Below, in pieces: positions 54,458 through 62,158 of a stretch of DNA of 64,000 bases. Numbering within the stretch: position 1 is the stretch's first letter; each line of letters opens with the position of its first letter. The notes below the pieces were generated by a model, which had not been told where the DNA came from, made no database searches, and saw nothing but the letters and a program-made list of their open reading frames with translations. Both the position numbers and the translations under genes were made by a program. Source of the stretch: an uncultured Bacteroidales bacterium (GTDB lineage: Bacteria > Bacteroidota > Bacteroidia > Bacteroidales > Muribaculaceae); contig UQVH01000004.1 of the NCBI GenBank assembly GCA_900544535.1, forward strand, positions 62,001 to 126,000. Direction: 5' to 3'.

Positions 54458-54478
54458 TCAGTCAGGGGGTGAGGATGA

Positions 54479-54517
54479 GCGGAGCGTGTCTAAGTTATGG
54501 GTTTAAACACGCTCCGC
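54479..54517 (-). terminator. Terminator-like hairpin after glnS
   Basis: An 11-base perfect stem (GCGGAGCGTGT / ACACGCTCCGC) with a 17-base loop between the glnS stop and the TPR gene start. No long T-run follows, so read-through is possible. Confidence 0.65.
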
Positions 54518-54530
54518 AATATTGTTGTGA

Positions 54531-56231
54531 TTATTTCTGGGCTTTTTCCCAGCTGTCTTTAAGGGCAATCGTGCGGTTGAAGATGAGGTTGTCGGCTGTC
54601 GAGTCGGGGTCGAGGGTGAAGTAGCCAATGCGCTGGAATTGCAAGGGAAGACCCGGTGCGGCGATCTTGGCCAGATATGGCTCGACTTTGATATTGTCCA
54701 CAACTTTCAGCGAGTCGGGGTTGAGCATTTCCCGGAAATCGCGGTCAGGTTCGGCTGCGGGGTTCTCGACGTTGAACAGGCGGTCGTAGAGACGTGCGGT
54801 GGCGTTGACAGCGTGTGAGGCCGATACCCAGTGGAGTGTTCCCTTGACCTTGCGCATGCTTCCGGGGAGTCCGCTGCGGGTTTCGGGGTCGTAGGTGCAG
54901 TAGATCTCCTCGATATTGCCGTCGGCATCTTTCTTTACACCTGTACATTTAATAATATATGCGCCTTTGAGACGGACTTCGCTGTCGGGAGCGAGACGGA
55001 AGAATTTTTTCGGGGGATTTTCCATGAAGTCGTCGCGTTCGATATAGATCTCGCGGCTGAACGGCATTTCATGTGTACCCGATCCGGGTTCTTCGGGATT
55101 GTTTTCCATCTCGACAGTCTCTGTCTGGCCTTCGGGGTAGTTGGTGATGACAACTTTGACGGGGTTGATGACCGCCATGCCGCGGGTTGCCACTTTGTTG
55201 AGGTCGTCGCGTACGGCATGTTCGAGCAGCGAAATGCTGTTGAGCGCCTCGTATTTAGTGTAACCGATGGTGTCGATGAAGTTGCGGATGGAACGTGGTG
55301 TGTAGCCGCGGCGGCGCAGTCCTGAGATGGTCGGCATACGGGGGTCGTCCCAGCCGGCTACGAGTCCTTCCTTGACAAGCTGGAGGAGCTTGCGTTTCGA
55401 CATTACGGTATATGTGAGGTTCAGACGGTTGAATTCGATCTGTCGGGGGCAGTAGCTTTCGTCGGCGAGTTCCTTGACGAAGTATTCGTAAAGCGGACGG
55501 TGTACCACAAACTCAAGGGTACAGATCGAGTGGGTGACCCCTTCGAAATAGTCGCTCTGTCCGTGTGCGAAGTCATACATCGGGTAGACTTTCCACGTTG
55601 TTCCGGTGCGGTGGTGGGGAGTCTTGATGATTCGGTACATGATCGGGTCGCGGAAGTGCATGTTGGGGTTGGCCATGTCGATTTTGGCGCGGAGCACACG
55701 GGCTCCTTCCTCGAATTCGCCCTGATTCATGCGCATGAAGAGGTCGAGGTTTTCTTCTACCGAACGGTTGCGGTAGGGGCTTTCTGTTCCGGGTTGTGTC
55801 GGGGTACCTTTCTGGGCTGCGATCTCCTCGGAGGTCTGGTCATCGACATAAGCTTTGCCTTCTTTGATCAGGCGTACGGCAAGATCGAAGAGCTGTGGGA
55901 AGTAATCCGAGGCATAATATTCGCGGTCGCCCCAGTCGAAACCGAGCCAGTGGATGTCTTCACGGATGGAGTCGATGTATTCCACATCCTCTTTGACGGG
56001 GTTGGTGTCATCAAAGCGCAGGTTGCAGGTGCCTCCGAATTTTTCGGCGATTCCGAAGTCCATGCAGATTGCTTTTGCATGGCCGATGTGGAGATAACCG
56101 TTTGGTTCCGGCGGGAAGCGTGTGTTGAGACGGCCGCCGTTTTTACCGGCCTGAAGATCTTCGAGCACAAGTTGCTCGACAAAATTGAGTCCCTTGGATT
56201 CCTGAGCTGTGGATGAGGTGTTATTTTCCAT
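54531..56231 (-). CDS. glnS: Glutamine-tRNA ligase
   Basis: The start is placed at the ATG at 56231 (MENNTSSTAQESKGLNFVEQ); an upstream in-frame ATG at 56276 overlaps the -7 element. The 566-residue class I synthetase has the HIGH motif in RFPPEPNGYLHIGHAKA, DDTNPVKE, the KMSKS counterpart TVMSKRKLLQL, and the two C-terminal anticodon-binding beta-barrels. It charges tRNA-Gln directly. Full length and intact motifs. Confidence 0.97.
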   Translation of the reverse strand: MENNTSSTAQESKGLNFVEQLVLEDLQAGKNGGRLNTRFPPEPNGYLHIGHAKAICMDFGIAEKFGGTCNLRFDDTNPVKEDVEYIDSIREDIHWLGFDWGDREYYASDYFPQLFDLAVRLIKEGKAYVDDQTSEEIAAQKGTPTQPGTESPYRNRSVEENLDLFMRMNQGEFEEGARVLRAKIDMANPNMHFRDPIMYRIIKTPHHRTGTTWKVYPMYDFAHGQSDYFEGVTHSICTLEFVVHRPLYEYFVKELADESYCPRQIEFNRLNLTYTVMSKRKLLQLVKEGLVAGWDDPRMPTISGLRRRGYTPRSIRNFIDTIGYTKYEALNSISLLEHAVRDDLNKVATRGMAVINPVKVVITNYPEGQTETVEMENNPEEPGSGTHEMPFSREIYIERDDFMENPPKKFFRLAPDSEVRLKGAYIIKCTGVKKDADGNIEEIYCTYDPETRSGLPGSMRKVKGTLHWVSASHAVNATARLYDRLFNVENPAAEPDRDFREMLNPDSLKVVDNIKVEPYLAKIAAPGLPLQFQRIGYFTLDPDSTADNLIFNRTIALKDSWEKAQK

Positions 56232-56273
56232 TGTGCGGGCTGTGTTGTGATTTCTTGCAGTAATTTTAAAATG

Positions 56274-56281
56274 CAAAGTTA
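56274..56281 (-). promoter_or_regulatory. -7 element of glnS
   Basis: TAACTTTG on the minus strand, an exact -7 match, with TATG (one mismatch to TTTG) 19 bases upstream. It supports the shorter glnS start. Confidence 0.6.
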
Positions 56282-56369
56282 GTCAGAATTTTTGTAACTG
56301 CATAAATTTTTATCGTGTGTGCGCGGTTTTGGCATTTTCAGAAGATCTTCGCTGTGTTGATATGGCGTT

Positions 56370-58049
56370 TCAGTCCATCGTACAGTCGAGAAATCCGAAA
56401 ACTTCCGTGGAGACTTCTCCGAGTATGCCGGCAGTAGCGTTGACGCCGCATTGGACCATGATGAAGTCTATATATTTAAGGTCGACGGGTCGTCGGGAGG
56501 CCGACATGGCGTTTTCGATCTTGAAATAGTTGTAGTTCATTCCGGCGTCGTGGTTGTCCGAATCCGAGAGGCGGTCACTCCCCATGTTGTCGGCGTATCC
56601 CCAGTCGAAAGGAGCGTTTGACCATTCGTCGGTGAACGTCGTGCGTGCCTCTAAGCGTGTTCCGGTCAGGGTGTAGCTATCTGCGTTTTGCCATGACGGA
56701 TAGGAGGGGTGGACAGTCAGAATGCCGGTGTTGTTGCGGCTGTCCGTCCACATGATCGGGGCGCCCTGGGATGCTGGACGATAGTAGGTGGCGGAATAGT
56801 TGTAGCTGGTTTCGCTTTTGTCGGTCTCGCTTCCGCGCAGTTCATACCAGTTGTCATCGGGAAGACCGTTGCCGTTTTCGTCCTGCATCACCCACACGAT
56901 TCCCGGCTCGTTGCTCGTGCGGAACGAGTTGCCTCCGATGGCGAAGTCATATTCGCCGGAGATATTTCTGACACTGTGGTCGAATCCGACAATGATATAG
57001 CCTCCGAATCCTCCTAAGGAGACATCCTGTCGGTTGGATAGGCGGCGCTCGGCTTCACGGCAGGCATCGGCCATCGTGGACGAGGCAATCTGATGGACGA
57101 ATTGCCCCGGTGCGGGCATGAATTCATACACGGTCACTCTATCGCTGGAACTTCCAGCGGTGGCGGGGCGATAGTGCTCGTCTTCGGTTGATGGAAGGCA
57201 GGTTACTGTGACTGAGGCTTCGCTGTCCGTTCCTTCAGATGAAACCTTTACGCTGACTATCGCCTGTCCGGGTGCCGTTGGCGTGTAGTCGAATGTCGCA
57301 TCTTTTTCATTCGGCATCACTTTGCCGTCAACAATCCATTCGTAGGTGGTATCGTCGCCTGCGTTTCTGACTATTGGTGCAAGGCACACGGAGCGTCCGC
57401 TGAGAGTCTCTATTTCAGACCGGGGAAAGCTGACCGACAGCTTCGGACGCAGTCCGACTTCTATTTTCATCTCTGCCGAGCCGGTGCCGTCCTCATTCGT
57501 GACTTCAAGCCGCAGATTGTAAGTTCCTTCTTTGTCTGCTTTGAATGTGAAAGCCGGCTGTGAACCCGCCGGGACGTTGTCAAGAAGCCATCGGTATGTC
57601 GCGCCGGTATCACCACCGGTGTTGACAGCCGGAACAATCGTAAGTTCCCGGCCAATGACGGTTTGCATGGCGGTAGGGAGCGTGACGGTAGGGATTATTT
57701 GCGAGAGCACATCAATTCTGATCTCCTCGCTGGCTGAACCGTTGTCAGCATCCACATAGAACGTGAAATAAAACACGCCCTCTGTTTCAGATGAAAAATT
57801 CAGCGTCAGGCCGGTGGCCACGGTTTTGCCCTCGTCGTTAGTCCATTTGTAGCGCGGGTTCACCGCATTTTCGACCGCCGGAGTGATTGACAGTTGTTTC
57901 CTCGTCTTAAGTTCATAGACACCCGAAAGGTTGTCGAACGTGACACTGATCGGCTTCCGGTCCGGAGCTGTAATATCATTGTCAGTATTGCAGCTCCACA
58001 GGCAGCACAGAAACAGGAAATATGAAATGATTGAAATGTGACGTCTCAT
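56370..58049 (-). CDS. PKD-repeat surface lipoprotein
   Basis: A 559-residue lipoprotein (lipobox LWSC, Cys about 20). It has three tandem PKD-like domains of about 90 residues (about 35-120, 120-205, 205-290; each with a xxYxW core such as PRYKWTNDEGKT, ATYRWLLDNVPA, TTYEWIVDGKV). The C-terminal domain of about 270 residues (GGYIIVGFDHSVRN, GIVWVMQDENGNGLPDDNWYELRGSE) has an Asp-rich, calcium-loop-like DENGNGLPDD. Proteins of this design occur on Bacteroidota surfaces near cofactor or glycan uptake genes, but no partner gene is adjacent here. Function unknown; probably surface binding. Confidence 0.82.
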   Translation of the reverse strand: MRRHISIISYFLFLCCLWSCNTDNDITAPDRKPISVTFDNLSGVYELKTRKQLSITPAVENAVNPRYKWTNDEGKTVATGLTLNFSSETEGVFYFTFYVDADNGSASEEIRIDVLSQIIPTVTLPTAMQTVIGRELTIVPAVNTGGDTGATYRWLLDNVPAGSQPAFTFKADKEGTYNLRLEVTNEDGTGSAEMKIEVGLRPKLSVSFPRSEIETLSGRSVCLAPIVRNAGDDTTYEWIVDGKVMPNEKDATFDYTPTAPGQAIVSVKVSSEGTDSEASVTVTCLPSTEDEHYRPATAGSSSDRVTVYEFMPAPGQFVHQIASSTMADACREAERRLSNRQDVSLGGFGGYIIVGFDHSVRNISGEYDFAIGGNSFRTSNEPGIVWVMQDENGNGLPDDNWYELRGSETDKSETSYNYSATYYRPASQGAPIMWTDSRNNTGILTVHPSYPSWQNADSYTLTGTRLEARTTFTDEWSNAPFDWGYADNMGSDRLSDSDNHDAGMNYNYFKIENAMSASRRPVDLKYIDFIMVQCGVNATAGILGEVSTEVFGFLDCTMD

Positions 58050-58107
58050 AGAAATCTTGCTGATGAAATTAAGAATGTCCGCATGAAAAGCTGAACGTAA
58101 ATATCGT

Positions 58108-58141
58108 CAAAAATACAAAAAAACGCTGACAGGACCGCAAA
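58108..58141 (-). promoter_or_regulatory. Promoter of the PKD-repeat lipoprotein gene
   Basis: The minus strand reads TTTG (58141-58138), 22 bases, then TATTTTTG (58115-58108), an exact -7; the spacer is slightly long. Confidence 0.5.
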
Positions 58142-58164
58142 AATAGCACGGAAACGCAGAAAAA

Positions 58165-58196
58165 TTTGGAAGAATCAAAAAATGTGCTTACCTTTG
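58165..58196 (+). promoter_or_regulatory. Promoter of tRNA-Leu
   Basis: TTTG (58165-58168), exactly 20 bases, then TACCTTTG (58189-58196); both boxes are consensus and the tRNA starts 12 bases later. Confidence 0.85.
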
Positions 58197-58207
58197 TCCC
58201 CTGAAAA

Positions 58208-58288
58208 GCCCAGGTGGCGGAATGGTAGACGCGCTCGTTTCAGGTGCGAGTGCTGCGAGGCGTGCAGGTTCGAGTCCTGTTCTGGGCA
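58208..58288 (+). tRNA. tRNA-Leu (anticodon CAG)
   Basis: A complete cloverleaf can be drawn. The acceptor stem is GCCCAGG/TCTGGGC, and the D arm lies around GCGGAATGGTAGACGC. The anticodon stem CTCGT/GCGAG has the loop TTCAGGT, giving anticodon CAG. A long variable arm typical of class II tRNAs (Leu/Ser) and the T arm with GTTCGAGTC follow. The 3' CCA is not encoded. Its 3' end marks the border with the accessory region and could be the integration target. Confidence 0.96.
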
Positions 58289-58292
58289 CCCC

Positions 58293-58326
58293 AACCCCTT
58301 GATAATCGACTGATTTTCAAGGGGTT
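58293..58326 (+). terminator. Terminator of tRNA-Leu
   Basis: A 10-base perfect stem (AACCCCTTGA / TCAAGGGGTT) with a 14-base loop followed by TGTTATTT, directly after the tRNA. Confidence 0.85.
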
Positions 58327-58885
58327 TGTTATTTCCGAGGCGTACTAAAAGTGTACTCAATGCAAAAGTTTACTGCAAAAGTAAGCCACGAAAAGAAAGA
58401 ATCGACGAAATTCTTACGCGTGATATTTTATCAGTCGAAATAGCTTTTCGTATTGCGATATGGCAATATTTTTAGCCCGATGCCAAATCATGCGCCACCC
58501 GAAAGTTCGGTAAGACGATTGTGTGATGTCATATCGGATTTGAATTGAGTGTGGCAACCGAATAGTCTGTTTGAGAGCAACAATAATTGAGATTTCTAAT
58601 CGATTATCCCATTATTGTATGAGCTCGGCTCTAAAATCCAGTATTGTTTGGCAGGCCTGATGTGGCTATTAGAATCTCAAATTATAGTCTGACTTTTCGG
58701 ATAACGAAATTTGGTTTATCTTTCCTGAATTTCATATCAGATTGTCGAATCGAATATAGCCTTTACAATCGGATACCTATTCTTAACTTTGTGTATTCTG
58801 CCGTGGTCGCTTATTGCCAAATATGATTGCCATATGCTGTAGCCGGATAAGAGAATCATGCTATTAACTAACCTAATTTTGAGTA
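58327..58885. other. Gene-free stretch next to tRNA-Leu
   Basis: No open reading frame here looks like a real gene on either strand, and no integrase fragment is recognisable. The stretch is AT-rich. It holds the 10-mer ATTGCCAWAT three times: inverted at 58458-58467 and direct at 58813-58822 and 58826-58835. It may be the attachment-site side of an integrated element. Confidence 0.5.
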
Positions 58886-59230
58886 AACCCAGCAAGCATA
58901 ATCGCCTTCTTGCCATATAAAACCATGCTCGCAGTAGGCTTGGACTCGGCAACGGAAGTTGTCGCAAATGCCCGCAGGGGGAAGTAGGCTCCCCATGCTG
59001 GGTTTTATACGGCAAGCCTACGCCAAAGCAGCACATTCGGGAATATACGCCTTTTGAGAGCCATTTTGACGGATCTACGGCTATTCACATACGAAAAATC
59101 GCCATTCAGGAGCTTGCTCAGACACTGCCGATGCGGCAACTCTCTGAGGAATTTCAATCCGAAGGGGGTATTAGGCTACCCCGATACCGGGAAATGCGGC
59201 AACAGGCTAAATTCGCGCAAGCACATTAGG
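58886..59230. repeat. Duplicated structured non-coding element (187-base period)
   Basis: Two diverged copies, about 58886-59040 and 59085-59230, share GGCAAC (58948, 59135), GGGGG (58977, 59164), TAGGCT (58985, 59172), GGCAA (59011, 59198) and the terminal GCACATT[C/A]GG. Most of these are at an identical 187-base offset. Both copies fold. Copy 1 has CGGCAAC-GGAA-GTTGTCG, GGGG/CCCC and long-range arms GTAGGCTTG/CAAGCCTAC, AACCCAGCA/TGCTGGGTT and TATAAAACC/GGTTTTATA. Copy 2 has TGCCG-ATG-CGGCA and GGGGTA/TACCCC. The period is not a multiple of three. It could be a transfer or replication origin or a structured RNA. Confidence 0.65.
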
Positions 59231-59235
59231 TTCCG

Positions 59236-60150
59236 TCAACCGAGTCTATCGAGAGTGACACCATGAGCCTCGCACTGGTGGAAGAATGTCGCTATTGTCA
59301 CCTTTCTGGTCGTTCGGAGAAGGTTTGTGAACTTCGTATCGGCCTTCGCCCGGTCATAGCTGGGATAAACGGAGCTGACGGCATGGAAGAACTCTCGTCC
59401 TACCTCTCCAAGATTCGCCAATGCCATGCCGATTTCAATCCAGTTGCTATATCCGTCGGTTAGGTCAATTCCTCGTCCCACCAATTCTTCGGTTAGACGT
59501 GCCACTTTGTCAAGTGTTGCTTCCGGACTTTCATTGCAAGTCCGCTGACCCATAGCAACAGTCGCTTTTGTCGGATTAGGTTTTGGTTTCGTAGCCGCAT
59601 CTATTATCCGGAATGGCATGGCATTGTCGTTGATATATGGTTCCGAATCATAGGAAGCGAATCGAAACCGCTTCACATCCTTGCATTGTCCATCAATGAC
59701 TATACTGAGCCGCGACTTGAACAGTCGTTGCAGTGCCAGGAAGTGTCCGCGGTGATTTTCAGGATGTGACAACTGAAAGATGGCGAAACAGCCGTTCCCG
59801 CTCGCCGAGAGTGAGCAATATGCCACTTCCGCAACCTTGCAAACCTCGGCTTTCAATTCGGCACCGCTTCCAAATTCGAGATTATCCTGTCCGTCGATGT
59901 CTATGCATATCAGCCCTGTGTGCTCGAAGGCATCATCAGCCTTCCTTCCGTCTGGACAGATTGCCGAAATTGTAGCGCATGGCAGACCGGATTTGAGTCG
60001 AGTGCGCTCAGCTTTGCCCTCCGTCATTCGGATTTGTTGGATGAGTTGATGCGACGACGCATCTTTGAGGAATTCGGAAAGTGATGCGACACGACCGTTA
60101 GTCGATGTAACGCTGTCGAATATCGTTATGGGAGTTTCAAGAATATTCAT
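59236..60150 (-). CDS. VirE_N / PriCT primase-like protein of a mobile element
   Basis: A 304-residue protein. The N-terminal BT4734/VirE_N-like domain (about 30-190) includes RLKSGLPCATISAICPDGRKADDAFEHTGLICIDIDG, with the DID metal-site pattern of archaeo-eukaryotic primase-like folds, and KRFRFASYDSEPYIND. The C-terminal PriCT-like helical domain (about 225-300) has GYSNWIEIGMALANLGEVGREFFHAVS. Such proteins accompany DUF3987 proteins in Bacteroidota integrative elements and prophages and are thought to prime replication. It lies 84 bases after the DUF3987 gene, separated by a large inverted repeat. Confidence 0.85.
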   Translation of the reverse strand: MNILETPITIFDSVTSTNGRVASLSEFLKDASSHQLIQQIRMTEGKAERTRLKSGLPCATISAICPDGRKADDAFEHTGLICIDIDGQDNLEFGSGAELKAEVCKVAEVAYCSLSASGNGCFAIFQLSHPENHRGHFLALQRLFKSRLSIVIDGQCKDVKRFRFASYDSEPYINDNAMPFRIIDAATKPKPNPTKATVAMGQRTCNESPEATLDKVARLTEELVGRGIDLTDGYSNWIEIGMALANLGEVGREFFHAVSSVYPSYDRAKADTKFTNLLRTTRKVTIATFFHQCEAHGVTLDRLG

Positions 60151-60173
60151 GAGCTGATAAAATTGTTTGTTTC

Positions 60174-60231
60174 TGTCCTATGTCCTACGTCCTACCGAGA
60201 GGATTTTGAATAGGACATAGGACGTAGGACA
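60174..60231. repeat. Heptamer inverted repeat (3 + 3 units)
   Basis: Three tandem TGTCCTA/CGTCCTA units (60174-60194) face three TAGGACA/TAGGACG units (60211-60231) across 16 bases. They form a 21-base stem with one mismatch and one G-U pair. It lies directly after the DUF3987 stop and 23 bases before the next start. The iteron-like heptamers suggest a protein-binding site or replication site; a hairpin terminator is the simpler alternative. Confidence 0.8.
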
Positions 60232-60234
60232 TCG

Positions 60235-61497
60235 TTATACATTCATCCATCGCCGAACCTGACGAGGATCTACACCGATTGCTTCCGCAAGCTTTGACTT
60301 TACCAGATTCGGAAACCGGCTCTCCAGCAAAAGCATCAGCTCCTTGTTGGTGAGTTGCGAAGTTGTATTAGTCGAACCGATTATGTCGGTCAGCATGCGG
60401 AGTTGAGATGCCTGTGAATAGTATGCCACATCAACCGCCCAGCTCATCTGCTCCGCAGTGACAACTGACGGTTGCTTCCCTTGTTCGGCCGCATTCATCA
60501 CACAGGCGATTCCGGCAAGTTGAAGGACGTAAATTCTCAACTTGCCCCAGATGGATGCTTCGTAGTCAGTCGCTGATGCTTCATCTGCCCTAAAAGAGTT
60601 TTCAATGAATCGGCAATATACATCTACTGCCGATTCAGAAGCGGTTATAACAGAAGTTGCAACATTATTATATGTGTCGCTGATAAGCTTGTCCCATGCC
60701 TCTGCTACAATAGGGTCAATCGTTACTGCCTCCGAGGATTTCCGAGCTGTACGTTTCGGCATATCAGTGGGATAGAATGCCAAGAATCGGTTGAGGAATC
60801 CCATCGACAGAAATTTTGGATTGTCGAATGTCGGTTTCAACATCCCCGGCTGAATGCCACTCACCCATGAGTAAAACGGTGCCTTTATGACTTTCAGTCC
60901 TTCGCCTTTGCGATTGGATGAGAACGGAGTGCAATCACGAAGTGATAGCAATGCGCTCAATTCGCCGCTGCTGCCGTATCGTCCGATGTCGCCGATTGTG
61001 GCCGTCAGTTCCTCGCGGCTGTTGAGAAGTCCGTGCGGATTGTCCTCCAAAGCCTGATTGCGTGCTTCGGGTGTGGAATCCTCAATCAGAATCTGACTGG
61101 TCTTGGGAAGTGGCCTGTCGTTTCCGGCGGCTCGCTCGGCTTTCACGGCTTCGACCTTTGCGCTGTATTCATCAAACAGCCGATTGTTGATTTTATACAA
61201 CGGAGCGTAGATGTCCTTCATCGGAGCGGTCTTATTGGCTGTACTGCGCCCAATCATCATAATCCACAGGTTTAGCCGATTGCTATAACCGTATGCATTG
61301 AGCACAATCCGACTTCCGATAGCAATGCTTGCGGCTCCAAGTGCCGGACCCAGTGCGAAGTCGATAGCGGCCTGACGCTTCTCCGACACCTCACGGATAA
61401 TCTTCTGCATTGTTGCCGGAAGTCCGTAGATTGGAGCCGACAGTTCCGCATTGAAAGAGATAATCTCGCCGCACATCACTTCCGGGTCTTGAGGCAA
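60235..61497 (-). CDS. DUF3987 protein of a mobile element
   Basis: A 420-residue protein with DUF3987 features: IIREVSEKRQAAIDFALGPALGAAS, a modified Walker-A-like LWIMMIGRSTANKTAPMK (about 78-95), NPHGLLNSREELTA (Walker-B-like, about 155), FYSWVSGIQPGML and NRFLAFYPTDMP. It ends with a small helix-turn-helix-like tail (KSKLAEAIGVDPRQVRRW). DUF3987 proteins are helicase/primase-associated in phages and integrative elements. The start overlaps the upstream HTH gene by 22 bases, so the two are coupled. Confidence 0.85.
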   Translation of the reverse strand: MPQDPEVMCGEIISFNAELSAPIYGLPATMQKIIREVSEKRQAAIDFALGPALGAASIAIGSRIVLNAYGYSNRLNLWIMMIGRSTANKTAPMKDIYAPLYKINNRLFDEYSAKVEAVKAERAAGNDRPLPKTSQILIEDSTPEARNQALEDNPHGLLNSREELTATIGDIGRYGSSGELSALLSLRDCTPFSSNRKGEGLKVIKAPFYSWVSGIQPGMLKPTFDNPKFLSMGFLNRFLAFYPTDMPKRTARKSSEAVTIDPIVAEAWDKLISDTYNNVATSVITASESAVDVYCRFIENSFRADEASATDYEASIWGKLRIYVLQLAGIACVMNAAEQGKQPSVVTAEQMSWAVDVAYYSQASQLRMLTDIIGSTNTTSQLTNKELMLLLESRFPNLVKSKLAEAIGVDPRQVRRWMNV

Positions 61498-61763
61498 TAG
61501 GCATTTGCCCGTTGCGCGATTTCAGACTTTGTCGAGATTCTTCCGGCAAGAATCCATGCCTCAAGTTCGCTTCGCTTGAAGTAACACCGTTTGCCGGTTG
61601 GTTTGTAATGGGGAATCGCCTGTGCGCTCGTCTGCTTGTAGAGATAGCTTTTCGACACACTGAGAAATTCGGCAGCTTCCTCGATAGTGAGGATTTCTTT
61701 GAGGGGTGAGACAGGAACCGCGTTGGCAGCCTGATTTGATTGGAGATTAGAATTGTCCGCCAT
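61476..61763 (-). CDS. Excisionase-type helix-turn-helix protein
   Basis: A 95-residue protein with a MerR-like/HTH_17 domain: ILTIEEAAEFLSVSKSYLYKQTSAQAIPHYKPTGKRCYFKRSELEAWI. The wing (GKRCYFKRSELEAWI) is typical of excisionase and mobile-element DNA-binding proteins. It is the first gene of the leftward replication module. It may act in excision or in regulating the module. Confidence 0.88.
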   Translation of the reverse strand: MADNSNLQSNQAANAVPVSPLKEILTIEEAAEFLSVSKSYLYKQTSAQAIPHYKPTGKRCYFKRSELEAWILAGRISTKSEIAQRANAYCLKTRK

Positions 61764-61869
61764 GATATGAATTATTAGCGGTTATGGTCGTCGGGGAAGT
61801 GTTGCAGGCATTCCCGTGTTCACCATCTGAAAAGATGTCTCTGCAATTGACATCGTATCAATACAACGG

Positions 61870-61892
61870 CAAAATTATGTAAATAGATTTAC
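61870..61892 (-). promoter_or_regulatory. Candidate promoter and palindrome of the HTH-DUF3987-VirE unit
   Basis: The minus strand has TAATTTTG (61877-61870), an exact -7. Just upstream is GTAAAT-AG-ATTTAC (61879-61892), a perfect 6-base inverted repeat lying between -7 and the expected -33, as an operator would. Confidence 0.5.
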
Positions 61893-61993
61893 CCATAAAA
61901 GCCTGTCAACCAGATATTCACAATCTTTACAAATGGGGCGATTATTTATATATACCCTTTTTCCCTACCATTCACCGACTTGTCCCAAAATCC

Positions 61994-62050
61994 ATATAAA
62001 TATCAGCTCCTTTTCCCAACAATTTTTACCAACCGCGCCGATATTTATAT
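61994..62050. repeat. 11-base inverted repeat in the AT-rich divergent region
   Basis: ATATAAATATC (61994-62004) and GATATTTATAT (62040-62050) are perfect complements 35 bases apart. The 395-base region 61764-62158 contains no gene; it separates the replication module from the restriction module and is much more AT-rich than the rest of the window. Confidence 0.6.
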
Positions 62051-62095
62051 ATTGGCATTTTCCAGCTTATTTTTTGGGCGAAAATTTTCAGAATG

Positions 62096-62127
62096 TTTGG
62101 TCACATCAAAATTAATAACTAATTTTG
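62096..62127 (+). promoter_or_regulatory. Promoter of the restriction-modification operon
   Basis: TTTG (62096-62099), exactly 20 bases, then TAATTTTG (62120-62127), a full consensus. Transcription would begin near 62134, inside the TTGACAA repeats. Confidence 0.82.
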
Positions 62128-62156
62128 TCAAAAATTGACAAATCAAATTTTGACAA
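62125..62156 (+). promoter_or_regulatory. Candidate controller-protein operator
   Basis: TTGTCAA-AAA-TTGACAA (62125-62141) is a perfect 7-base inverted repeat overlapping the end of the -7 box. A third half-site TTGACAA lies at 62150-62156, just before the ATG at 62159. The position fits self-repression by the controller HTH protein. Confidence 0.65.
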
Positions 62157-62158
62157 CA

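Noticed and set aside
58293..58326. Inverted repeat after tRNA-Leu as an attachment-site core
   Set aside because: Stem, loop and T-rich tail fit a simple terminator of the tRNA transcript.
58175..58360. Leftward 61-codon reading frame over tRNA-Leu
   Set aside because: It is the complement of the tRNA; its apparent protein (CPEQDSNLHASQHSHL) is a familiar artefact of tRNA-Leu sequences.
58737..59036. 99-codon leftward frame over the structured element
   Set aside because: It runs through the hairpins of copy 1, and the other copy is offset by 187 bases, so the frame is not kept between copies; no family is recognised.
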